Source of the DNA: CAYMPW01 sp964392725
GTDB lineage: Archaea > Thermoplasmatota > Thermoplasmata > Methanomassiliicoccales > Methanomethylophilaceae
Length of the DNA stretch: 56,378 nt
NCBI GenBank assembly: GCA_964392725.1
Contig: CAYMPW010000009.1
Location: forward strand, 1-56,378
Direction: 5' to 3'
Position 1 is the first letter of the stretch. Each line of letters begins with the position of its first letter. The position numbers were made by a program, and so were the translations under genes. Below the pieces are notes generated by a model, which had not been told where the DNA came from, did no database searches, and worked only from the letters and a program-made list of their open reading frames with translations. Below are positions 10,163 through 17,278 of this stretch, piece by piece.

Positions 10163-11203
10163 TCATCTCCATTTGTTTATCAATGAAAGATATTCGTTGT
10201 TGGTTGTAACTCTGCGACCCATATCATCAAGCATTTCCATAACATGTTGAACGGAACGGTTTCCATTGTCAATGTCAAGATCGTGTTGTGCAACGCCTGC
10301 AAGATCTTCATGCGGAGGTACGATTGATGTAATTATGTTGGCACCGGCATTTACCCTGGTTACCAAACCATCGATTCCTTCAACATCAAGGCTTGCGGGA
10401 ATGAATCTATCGGGATATGCAAGTCTGAGTAAAGCGATGACTTTTCTTTCATCAATGGAATTTGATGGATCTCTCTGTTCCATAGGTGTTCCGTTTTGAG
10501 GAACAAAAGTCATTGCTCTTACCTGTTGACATCCAAGCGGACCCATTGCCATAATCGAATCTGTACGGTCTTCCGCGGTTTCTCCGATTCCGACAAGGAT
10601 TCCTTCTTCAGTCAGGATACCTGCATTATTTGCCCATATTTTCTGATTAAGACGGCGGTCATAATCCTGATCGAGACGAAGTTTCTTGAAAAGTTCACGG
10701 TTATGTGTTTCTTGATAGCATGCAAACCAATCTGCACCTGCGCTACGGAGTTTGGGGAATGTTTCTTCATCCAAAGCTCCGGGGGATGCCATGATTGCAA
10801 CATCAACGGAATCGCGGATTGCCTGCACGGTGTCAAGAACTCCTTTGTATCCGTTGGCGTAAAGAACAGGGTCTTCACCCATTGTAAGGTCAACCAAGTT
10901 AACACCTGCATCAACCAAATCACATGAAAGTTCTACAACTTCTTCCGTACTTTTTCTGTAACGCGGAAGAGCGGAGTTTGTTCCCCTGTAGTAGCAGAAA
11001 GCACATTGATTTTTGCAGTATGTGGAGAAATATACGAAACCGTAGATGGAAATTCTGTTTCCGAATACTTTGTCTCTTACGGCTCCTGCGGATTCGAATA
11101 ACAAATCGATATCCTTACCTTCGGTTTTCATAAGAGTCAAAATCTGATCTCTGTCCAAACCTTTGCCTTCTTCGGCAATACTCAGTATATCTTTAATTGT
11201 CAT
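10163..11203 (-). CDS. pylB: PylB, methylornithine synthase (radical SAM)
   Basis: Radical SAM mutase that converts L-lysine to 3R-methyl-D-ornithine, the first pyrrolysine precursor. The 346-aa protein carries the cluster motif Cys63-x3-Cys67-x2-Cys70 (YCKNQCAFC) and a typical family body. It lies 8 bases downstream of pylS and 4 bases upstream of the CTG start of pylC. It is the only pylB in the window, so any PylC2/PylD2 product made from methylornithine would depend on it. Confidence 0.94.
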   Translation of the reverse strand: MTIKDILSIAEEGKGLDRDQILTLMKTEGKDIDLLFESAGAVRDKVFGNRISIYGFVYFSTYCKNQCAFCYYRGTNSALPRYRKSTEEVVELSCDLVDAGVNLVDLTMGEDPVLYANGYKGVLDTVQAIRDSVDVAIMASPGALDEETFPKLRSAGADWFACYQETHNRELFKKLRLDQDYDRRLNQKIWANNAGILTEEGILVGIGETAEDRTDSIMAMGPLGCQQVRAMTFVPQNGTPMEQRDPSNSIDERKVIALLRLAYPDRFIPASLDVEGIDGLVTRVNAGANIITSIVPPHEDLAGVAQHDLDIDNGNRSVQHVMEMLDDMGRRVTTNNEYLSLINKWR

Positions 11204-11211
11204 AAAATCCC

Positions 11212-12033
11212 TTAATCTATTTTTGAACCGTTAAGGTATGTAATACTCCTTGCGGTTTTCTTAATGTTTGTTTTTCCTTCTCTAAGCATGAGAAGACGTT
11301 CTAATCCAAATCCGACTCCGCACCATGCTTCGTGAACATCGTGTGCGGCATCAAGTATATGGGGGCCGACTGCTCCCGATGCAACTTCCTGTCCGTTTAC
11401 TTCTACATCGATTGTGCTTTTGTAAACATCGGATTCTTCGTCAATGAGTTCGTACTCCAAACCTGCAATATCCATAATTGCGGACATGTATGTTTTGAGT
11501 TCTTCTACAGGATCTCCTTCCGGGCCCAAAACAACAAGATTCAACATCGTGAATTCTTCCAAATGGTTGCTGCTGTGGGATTCCTTTCTAAAACAGGATC
11601 CGATTTCAAAAATCTTTACAGGACCTTCAGTGTGGTCTCTAAGTTTTCTCATAACATAATACAAGTTCATTGCATGCATGGGTCTGAGACATCTTTTATT
11701 ATCGATGAAAAAGACTTGTTTGAAAAGAGGATGATCCTCAGTAATTGTCATTTTAGCCAAAGCAGCCTTTGAAACTACGGTTGGAGTTCTTACTTCAATA
11801 AATCCAAGTTCGTTTAATTTAGCTGCAATATCTGCTTCTAATTTGGTAAGAATATGGCGATTCGGGTTGTTAATACTGAATTGGATACCCTCTTCATTCT
11901 TCTTTACCAATCCGGACAGAGTCCGAGAAAATTCCTTGTCGCGTGCCTCGGCGCTTTCAAAAGATTCCGAGTACGAATTTTCCCCGAATTCTCTTAGGCG
12001 CTGTTTCTGCGCATCCGTAAAATCTACATTGAT
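11212..12033 (-). CDS. pylS: Pyrrolysyl-tRNA synthetase (delta-N class), ATC start
   Basis: Class II synthetase that charges tRNA-Pyl with pyrrolysine. The core motifs are present (LRPMHAMNLY, IFEIGSCFRKES, GFGLERLL) with the substrate-pocket Asn in MLNLV. The usual TTG start at 11910 would cut off a conserved segment: upstream, in frame, the sequence reads INVDFTDAQKQRLREFG, which aligns with the N-terminus I remember for the M. alvus enzyme (MTVKYTDAQIQRLREYG). No ATG, GTG or TTG lies between the upstream stop and 11910. ATC at 12033 takes the place of Met1 and follows GGTGGTGAT by 3 bases, the spacing used for the Rh channel gene. This gives 273 aa, close to the 275 aa I recall for relatives. 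A 1-base sequencing error is the main alternative. Confidence 0.88.
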   Translation of the reverse strand: MNVDFTDAQKQRLREFGENSYSESFESAEARDKEFSRTLSGLVKKNEEGIQFSINNPNRHILTKLEADIAAKLNELGFIEVRTPTVVSKAALAKMTITEDHPLFKQVFFIDNKRCLRPMHAMNLYYVMRKLRDHTEGPVKIFEIGSCFRKESHSSNHLEEFTMLNLVVLGPEGDPVEELKTYMSAIMDIAGLEYELIDEESDVYKSTIDVEVNGQEVASGAVGPHILDAAHDVHEAWCGVGFGLERLLMLREGKTNIKKTARSITYLNGSKID

Positions 12034-12060
12034 GTCATCACCACCAAAGAGAGTAAAAGG

Positions 12061-12127
12061 CGAGAGACCGGGGGATCGAACCCCGCTAGTTCAGCTTTAG
12101 AGGCCTACCGGTCCCAGACCGTCCCCC
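12061..12127 (-). tRNA. pylT: tRNA-Pyl, anticodon CUA
   Basis: The 67-nt gene has a 7-bp acceptor stem (GGGGGAC with GUCUCUC, two G-U pairs), no base between acceptor and D stem, a D arm GGUC-UGG-GACC with a loop of only 3 bases, and an anticodon loop CUCUAAA with CUA at 12098-12100. The anticodon stem is interrupted by a bulge on its 3' side. The T arm is CGGGG-UUCGAUC-CCCCG, the discriminator is G, and CCA is not encoded. These oddities match the Methanomassiliicoccales tRNA-Pyl type. The 3' end lies 27 bases before the pylS ATC, so the two are probably co-transcribed. Confidence 0.95.
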
Positions 12128-12168
12128 TTTTTCATTCTCTTAATGTTAGGTATGTCTTGCATCCGAGG

Positions 12169-12176
12169 TATATAAT
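12169..12176 (-). promoter_or_regulatory. TATA box of the pylT-pylSBCD-ramA operon
   Basis: On the minus strand this reads ATTATATA, about 42 bases upstream of the tRNA-Pyl 5' end, which predicts a start ~15-20 bases before the tRNA. The rest of 12128-12294 is AT-rich with no other clear feature. Confidence 0.5.
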
Positions 12177-12294
12177 TATTTTGTAGCATGGTTATTTTAT
12201 GGATGCTTGTTAGTCTGATAAATGACATTTGTATGATATATACTGGCACAGATATTTTTCAACACAGAAAATAAACCTTTTTCACGAAAAGCTT

Positions 12295-13677
12295 TTATTG
12301 TAGGTCAATACCGATTTCAGATAAAACAATCGCAGCATTGTCATACACTTCTATGTGTTCATCCGTTGGAGTCAGAGTCTTTAAATCATAACAATCCTGG
12401 AATCTTTTTCCACTAGGTGCATGACTGAAAGAAGGTTCATAACTTCCTATTAATGTTTTAAGAATTGCATTAAGTTCTTCTACATCTCTTCCTGCAACCG
12501 CGGTAGCAACTTCACCCATCATTCTTGATTCCATAGGTGTTGTTTTATCCATAACCACTCCTTTTGCAGAAGCACATCCTGATATGAGCGCTCTTCCAGA
12601 TCCCGTATCTGTTATTGCTTGTGCCGCAGCTTCCAAAAGACACATTTCTGTACAAGGTCCGGCCAAAGTATAATATTGGTTTCCTAAGAGGAGATCTGTA
12701 CAACTTCCAACAGCTGCTGCAGTATGTGCCGAAATTTGAAGTGTTGCAGCGGCAGTTGTTACACCCCATCTTATGTGAATGGGGCCGCCAAGATGTAAAT
12801 CTGCGTTGAACAATGCAAAAGATGCAAGAGTTGTTGCAATATCACAAATGGTTGTTTCTTCAACACCACCTGAATATCCTCCGAAAATAGGCATTTGTTC
12901 CATCAGGATTGTATCTCCGTTGGCATACCAACTAGCAAGCATGTTCAATCCCATGTTGTCCATTTTCAATTCATTAAGTTGGGAACATTCATGTAAATCT
13001 GTTTTTCTTAGACCAAGGTCTGTTAATCCTGATGATATGCGTCCCGCTGTAGACAGAGGAGTTTCAGGACCCTATATGCACATTCCGGATCTTCCTGCTC
13101 TTGCAAGAGCTTCTCTTACAAGGCGGATTTCTGCAATTGTTGCATATATTTCGAAAGGTGTATTTGTTGTTGAAGGAATTCCGTTTAATGTGGATAAAAC
13201 TCCGCTAACTAATGTATCTATAACAGGTTCTTGGGCATATGCTTGGATCATTGGTGTAAATACATTTTCTGAAACCGGGGCACCTGTTGGTCCACCTTCT
13301 ATAATCGGTTTCATTCTATCATTGCCGTGGCGGGCTTTACAAACAACTTGATCTTTTCCCTCTCCGAGTTTGAGACTGGTTGGAGCACGTTTGAGTCCTT
13401 CATAAATCTCATCCTCAGTAATCATAAGAGTACGGCCGGTATCGACATTGTAGAATCCTGTACTAACGAGCATATCCACACCCGCCATGAACAAACGGTC
13501 AATCATATCCTGATCTGTTGGGATAATTTCATTTTTAAAATCAATACGGTATTTCTCTTTAATTTGGAGTGCATTCGTGGGTACCGTAACAAAATCCCAC
13601 GTATCTTCTCTGACCTTTTTTCCCTTGTTAAATCTAAGATATGATTCAAACAAGTCAACATATTTTTTAGCGGTCAT
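12295..13677 (-). CDS. Second, divergent monomethylamine methyltransferase MtmB2 with in-frame amber
   Basis: Homologue of the pyrrolysine-containing methyltransferase that moves a methyl group from monomethylamine to a corrinoid protein. Read through the TAG at 13072-13074 the protein is 460 aa with Pyl at 202, as in M. barkeri MtmB. Start: the ATG at 13677 gives the same number of residues before the shared GKKV motif as mtmB and has GGAAGTG just upstream. The Glu of EQMPIFGGY and the Gln and Tyr of NQYY, equivalent to Glu259, Gln333 and Tyr335, are kept. It is only about half identical to MtmB by eye and uses AT-rich codons. There is no corrinoid gene beside it; it follows pylC2 and pylD2. 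Substrate unknown: methylamine or another small amine. Confidence 0.87.
13072..13074 (-). other. In-frame UAG read as pyrrolysine, mtmB2 codon 202
   Basis: The amber codon lies between GRSGMCI and GPETPLS, exactly where mtmB has its amber codon. The frame stays open for 259 further residues with full homology to MtmB. Confidence 0.92.
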
Positions 13678-13750
13678 TTTTGCACTTCCATTCAGGTACC
13701 ACATACATTATTTATGTACTTTTATCAATTGTTTTAGTTATATCCTGGGT

Positions 13751-14560
13751 TTAGAAGTACTCATCTCTGGCACTCAAAACAGCCATTGCGGATACACCTA
13801 TGCTCAAAGGATCGTGTATGATAATTTTGGCTTTATCTTCTCCCTTTTTATCAAACGCATATGGAATTCCGGGGGCAGATATTATTGCACCTTTTTGGAC
13901 CCATTCTCCGTCTATTAATCCGGGTGAAGCATCCAAAATATTCATGTTTGAACGCACAGCTTCTTCAATATTTTTTACGCAATATACGTTGGGATATTTA
14001 GATGCAAGATTTTCTGCTCTGGTACAATCAATATCAGTAACAAAAACTTTGGAACATTTTTTGGAAAGAATTTCAACAGCAACTGTTCCAACTCTTCCCG
14101 CACCGATAACCAAAACTTCGTTGTTTTCAAAAGTTCCCATTGCAAGTTCTAAGGCGGAAATATATCCTTTTGCAGTGGCGATTGTATTGTTTGAATATAC
14201 TCCAGTTTTCAGATTATATGCAATAAATTCATAATCGTCGGCCATAAAGATAATGTCCGCTCCTTTGGACATGGCTTCAGCAATTCCTCCAACATCTGGG
14301 GAATTGGTTACGAAAGCTTCCATACCAAGGTACTCGGATATGGCTTTTACAGATTCTGAAAATCCTCTTATGACTCCTTCGCCAGAAGTAATAGGGACAA
14401 CACCGGCTTTCAGATTTTTAAAATCAAAATCTCCAGTCATTCCGGGAATTGTATTGCTTGCAACTCCCAATAATGTTGTTCCAACTATGTTTTTAAGTTC
14501 TGTATCGAGTTTCGAAACAACTGGTGTTTCTTTTATATCATCGGATGTCAGACGAGTCAT
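13751..14560 (-). CDS. Second PylD-like dehydrogenase (PylD2)
   Basis: Paralogue of pylD, 269 aa, collinear with the 271-aa PylD over its whole length. The Rossmann motif GAGRVG (153-158), AGVVPITSGEGVI and GADIIFMADD are all kept, so NAD-dependent oxidation is plausible. The C-terminal third is more divergent and ends in ARDEYF. It overlaps the pylC2 stop by 4 bases and precedes mtmB2 by 73 bases. The family link is seen directly; the substrate is inference. It may oxidise the product of PylC2, or the normal pyrrolysine intermediate with other kinetics. Confidence 0.85.
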   Translation of the reverse strand: MTRLTSDDIKETPVVSKLDTELKNIVGTTLLGVASNTIPGMTGDFDFKNLKAGVVPITSGEGVIRGFSESVKAISEYLGMEAFVTNSPDVGGIAEAMSKGADIIFMADDYEFIAYNLKTGVYSNNTIATAKGYISALELAMGTFENNEVLVIGAGRVGTVAVEILSKKCSKVFVTDIDCTRAENLASKYPNVYCVKNIEEAVRSNMNILDASPGLIDGEWVQKGAIISAPGIPYAFDKKGEDKAKIIIHDPLSIGVSAMAVLSARDEYF

Positions 14561-15717
14561 TCAGTTGACCTCAAATGCCCAAGATCTTCATCTTTGAGTT
14601 TGCATTCGGAGATAATATTGTCAATACAGTTATTTCTTTTTTCTTCCACGTCTTCACGATTATTGCCGCGAAGAATGAGCATACCTCTCCAATTATCGGA
14701 GTATTTGGTATAGTCTGTAATCATTTCATCGACGCCAAACAAATCATATTTGATAGACGGTTCGAATATACGATGGAATTCTCCAACTCCACCCGATCTT
14801 ATCTTTCCGTTTGAAACCACAACATGTTCACAGATTGCACATCCGTTGAACTTGGGCGATAACTCTCTCATCTTTTCTTTCGATTTAAATTGTTCTTCCA
14901 AAAGATTGATCCCGGAGCAGGCGAGTGTGCATAACGGAGTCATTAAAGAAATACGTCCATCCATATCTAAGATGCAAGGATTGTTTTTTATGAATGTGCC
15001 TTTTATGGACATAAATCCATTAAGTGCCATAACTTCTGCAAGATTTCTTGATATTTTTCTTATATAATTTAAATTTCTTTGTTTATTATATTCTTCATCA
15101 CAATATGTTCTGCAGATATCATTATCGCTATTGTATTCTAATTCATTTATTGGAAACAGTACATTTCCTTTTTCATTACCCAGCACATCTACAGAAACAT
15201 ATTTTCCTGAGAGGTATTCATGAATTGTAGGTTCTTCTCCGATAGATCTTATTGCTTTTATGTATCTGTTAAGATCTTCGGAATTTTCAATTATTTCCGT
15301 AGGAAAATCACAGGTGGTTTTCGAAGGTTTTGCTAAAACAGGGAAACCACAACTGGGCCATGGAATCGGAGTGGGGATACCAATCCCTTCAAACACCCTG
15401 CTCATGATATTATTGGACGAAGATGCGGTGTATGTTGCAAGATCAAAAAGATCTTTCTTTTCAGAATTAATGAGAAGGTGCATCTGTTTTAAGATAGTCA
15501 AATCATCGATGGCAGGAATTATCGCATCAAATGATTCTAAACTATCTCTTGTCTTTTTCAGATTGTCCATTAAATTTATATTGATATATTCGTCAATAAA
15601 ATCCTTGGAATAGAAAGAATTGGTTGGGCTGACAACAGTTACGCGACATCCTGCTTTTTTTGCAAGATATGCATATTCTAGACCGTACGCTGAATCGCCT
15701 AATATGCATAATTCCAT
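14557..15717 (-). CDS. Second PylC-like ATP-grasp protein (PylC2), degenerate ATP loop
   Basis: Paralogue of pylC with exactly the same length (386 aa) and conserved ends (AYLAKKAG near the start; LFGVDEMITDY near the end). The glycine-rich loop that covers ATP in PylC (SSQSGSIGV) is replaced by SKTTCDFPT at ~132-140, and LEIDSRIPSQTP has become LDMDGRISLMTP. The Arg and acidic pair are kept but the likely metal-binding Glu is Asp. So it is either a ligase with changed nucleotide or amine use, or a non-catalytic partner. ATG at 15717 follows AGGAG. It is translationally coupled to pylD2 (4-base overlap). Confidence 0.83.
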   Translation of the reverse strand: MELCILGDSAYGLEYAYLAKKAGCRVTVVSPTNSFYSKDFIDEYININLMDNLKKTRDSLESFDAIIPAIDDLTILKQMHLLINSEKKDLFDLATYTASSSNNIMSRVFEGIGIPTPIPWPSCGFPVLAKPSKTTCDFPTEIIENSEDLNRYIKAIRSIGEEPTIHEYLSGKYVSVDVLGNEKGNVLFPINELEYNSDNDICRTYCDEEYNKQRNLNYIRKISRNLAEVMALNGFMSIKGTFIKNNPCILDMDGRISLMTPLCTLACSGINLLEEQFKSKEKMRELSPKFNGCAICEHVVVSNGKIRSGGVGEFHRIFEPSIKYDLFGVDEMITDYTKYSDNWRGMLILRGNNREDVEEKRNNCIDNIISECKLKDEDLGHLRSTE

Positions 15718-15864
15718 TCAACATACTCTCCTGTCATATTTTTCGCCTGTAATGGTTGGATTCTGTCCGCTGCTGACTAAAGGAGGAAATCGCACGCCCG
15801 AGCGGACAGAGTCATTATTTGCATCATGGAGTGCATAGGGCGTTTTCCATAATACATTTTTCAA
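15718..15864 (-). CDS. Possible 48-codon leader ORF before pylC2
   Basis: A TTG at 15864 preceded by AGAGGA opens a 48-codon frame that ends in TGA directly against the pylC2 ATG and in the same frame as pylC2. A large hairpin (15762-15810) lies inside it. The peptide resembles nothing I know, and codon use is not convincing. It could be a regulatory leader peptide or a chance frame. Confidence 0.25.
   Translation of the reverse strand: MKNVLWKTPYALHDANNDSVRSGVRFPPLVSSGQNPTITGEKYDRRVC
15762..15810. other. 10-bp inverted repeat with 29-base loop in the pylC2 leader
   Basis: TCTGTCCGCT (15762-15771) pairs perfectly with AGCGGACAGA (15801-15810). The stem is GC-rich in otherwise AT-rich DNA and lies about 45 bases before the pylC2 start. 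As RNA it would be a strong hairpin and could control expression of pylC2-pylD2-mtmB2. The loop has no motif I can assign. Confidence 0.5.
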
Positions 15865-15898
15865 GGATGTTCCTCTTATGTATTAAATTTCAGTTTAT

Positions 15899-15907
15899 GA
15901 TATTTAA
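15899..15907 (-). promoter_or_regulatory. Possible TATA box of the pylC2-pylD2-mtmB2 unit
   Basis: The minus strand reads CTTTAAATATC here, 35-43 bases upstream of the leader TTG at 15864, implying a short leader starting near 15875-15880. Confidence 0.35.
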
Positions 15908-16340
15908 AGATTAGCTTTTTTACAATTGTTGAAAAAAATATTATATTTAAATATTTCTATCAAAATGTGGTTTTTTACTTCATTATATTTAATATTTTCT
16001 ATTTATATTGTTTTTGAATATTTTTCTGGAAGAATTCGTTCTTTTTCCACAGTTTTTGATTATATGTGGATATTTTATGTCCCTTATAATAAACTAAAAA
16101 GAATCAATAGTCTTTAGAGTAGTAGGTTTAAGTCCTGGTTGTGTTGTGATTTATTTCGGAGAGAAAAGATCCATATTTTTTCCGGCGGCGCCATATTGTG
16201 TGCCAACATGGATAGGATGTATCCAATTATATTGAAACATCAATATTGAAAAAGATATCTTTATATATGATATCAAAAAAAATTAATAAATAATGCAATG
16301 TATTATATACAACTTTTTTTCATAGAAAAAACCCAACAGT
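15908..16340. other. Intergenic region between divergent pylC2 and mtm units
   Basis: No convincing gene; the AT-rich 63-codon frame at 15926-16117 looks spurious. At 16169-16213 there is a nested hairpin: an outer stem ATCCATATT/AACATGGAT with 8 of 9 pairs and an inner GGCGC/GTGCC. A small GGATA/TATCC hairpin follows at 16210-16224. Two GATATC sites (16254-16259, 16269-16274) flank a TATA-like run. These may be regulatory or a small RNA. Confidence 0.4.
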
Positions 16341-16343
16341 AAG

Positions 16344-16353
16344 ATTTATATAT
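16344..16353 (+). promoter_or_regulatory. TATA box of the mtm operon
   Basis: TTTATATATT preceded by a purine-rich stretch (ACAGTAAGA) that could serve as BRE. It predicts a start near 16375 and a short leader before the small ORF ahead of mtmC. Confidence 0.55.
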
Positions 16354-16417
16354 TGTGGACAAAGATGATTACTTATTCAGAGCCTAAGGGGTTCTGTTGA
16401 CTATGGATGTATGTATC

Positions 16418-16621
16418 ATGTCGGAACTTGAATTAACACAGAATGAAAAGCCCGAGAGTGTATTACCTAGGCGTTTCGTTATGCGCGACAAATCTCCCTT
16501 GAAATACGGCGTCCGTCAATGCGGTAAAGTGCCACCGGCAGATCGCATTGCAGCCTACAAAGCTGGTCTCGATGAGGAAGACCCCTTGGGAAGTCAGGTG
16601 TGTAAGGACCCTGACGTCTGA
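16418..16621 (+). CDS. Small protein of unknown function at the head of the mtm operon
   Basis: A 67-aa frame from ATG 16418 (ATG 16403 or TTG 16397 would add 5 or 7 residues). It is acidic and basic in patches (PRRFVMRDKSPLKYGVRQCG), contains two Cys and has no membrane segment. It ends in TGA 15 bases before the mtmC ATG, behind the same promoter, and has the same C-ending codon preference as mtmC. I do not recognise a family. Position suggests a role in methylamine metabolism or in tuning mtmCB translation. Confidence 0.6.
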   Translation: MSELELTQNEKPESVLPRRFVMRDKSPLKYGVRQCGKVPPADRIAAYKAGLDEEDPLGSQVCKDPDV

Positions 16622-16636
16622 AATGGAGGAAAAAAT

Positions 16637-17269
16637 ATGTCAAACGACGAAATTATCGCAGATTTGAAAAAATCTATCGAGACATGGAACGTAAAACTTG
16701 CACAGGAAGCAACACAGAAAGCTATCGATGCAGGTATTGAACCAAAAGTCATCATCGAGAAAGGACTCGGTGCAGGTATGGAAGATGTTGGTGTCAGATT
16801 CGACAAAGCAGAAATCTTCCTTCCTCAGGTAGTCGCAGCATCCAAAACAATGGAAGCAGCACTCAAAATTCTCGGACCTCTCCTCTCTGCAGGCGATGGT
16901 GCAATGCGCGGTTCCGTAGTTATGGGAACCGTTGAAGGAGATATTCACGAAATCGGAAAGAACGTTTGTTGCGCTATGCTCCGCGGAGCAGGTTTCACAG
17001 TAACAGACCTCGGATGCGACGTATCACCCCAGGACTTCTTGGACGCCGGTGAAGAAAACGATGCAGCCGTTCTCGGTGGATCCGCACTTATGACAACAAC
17101 ACTCCAGGTTCAGAAAGACCTCGTTGACGCAGTCAAAGAAGTCAACGCACCTTTCAAATGTATCTTCGGTGGAGCACCCTGCAGTCAGGAATGGTGCGAC
17201 GAAATCGGAGCAGATGGATATTCCGAAAGCGGTGCCGAAATTATCGACCTCGTAAACAAACTTCTCTGA
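16637..17269 (+). CDS. mtmC: Monomethylamine corrinoid protein MtmC
   Basis: Carries the cobamide that accepts the methyl group from MtmB and hands it to MtbA. The 210-aa protein has an N-terminal helical cap and a C-terminal Rossmann-like B12 domain with the cobalt ligand motif Asp102-x-His104-x-x-Gly107 (DIHEIG) and GSALMTTT further on, as usual for the family. GGAGG lies 7 bases before the ATG. It is directly followed by mtmB (9-base gap). Codons are strongly biased to C-ending forms, a sign of high expression. Confidence 0.94.
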   Translation: MSNDEIIADLKKSIETWNVKLAQEATQKAIDAGIEPKVIIEKGLGAGMEDVGVRFDKAEIFLPQVVAASKTMEAALKILGPLLSAGDGAMRGSVVMGTVEGDIHEIGKNVCCAMLRGAGFTVTDLGCDVSPQDFLDAGEENDAAVLGGSALMTTTLQVQKDLVDAVKEVNAPFKCIFGGAPCSQEWCDEIGADGYSESGAEIIDLVNKLL

Positions 17270-17278
17270 GGGATTAAA

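Noticed and set aside
11212..11910. pylS starting at TTG 11910
   Set aside because: It would lose about 41 residues that match the N-terminus of other short PylS proteins.
12295..13704. mtmB2 as two separate genes or a pseudogene broken by a stop
   Set aside because: The only interruption is TAG at the exact pyrrolysine position, the frame is continuous on both sides and the catalytic residues are kept.
13678..13704. mtmB2 starting at 13704
   Set aside because: The start at 13677 has a binding site and equals mtmB in length up to Pyl202.
15762..15810. Second tRNA-Pyl in the pylC2 leader
   Set aside because: A CTA triplet lies in the loop (GACTAAA) and the stem could mimic an acceptor. There is no T arm, no U before the triplet, and the element is only 49 bases.
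15740..15890. RNase P RNA in the pylC2 leader (GAGGAACATCC and ACAGAATCC resemble conserved regions)
   Set aside because: The matches are imperfect, the spacing is far too short and the other conserved regions are missing.
15926..16117. 63-codon hydrophobic ORF between pylC2 and mtmC
   Set aside because: It is very AT-rich, has no ribosome binding site and unnatural Phe/Ile/Tyr-rich composition.
16125..16135. tRNA T-arm-like GGTTTAAGTCC, possible attachment-site remnant
   Set aside because: The stem has a mismatch, no matching acceptor or D arm exists, and no integrase or foreign gene lies nearby.
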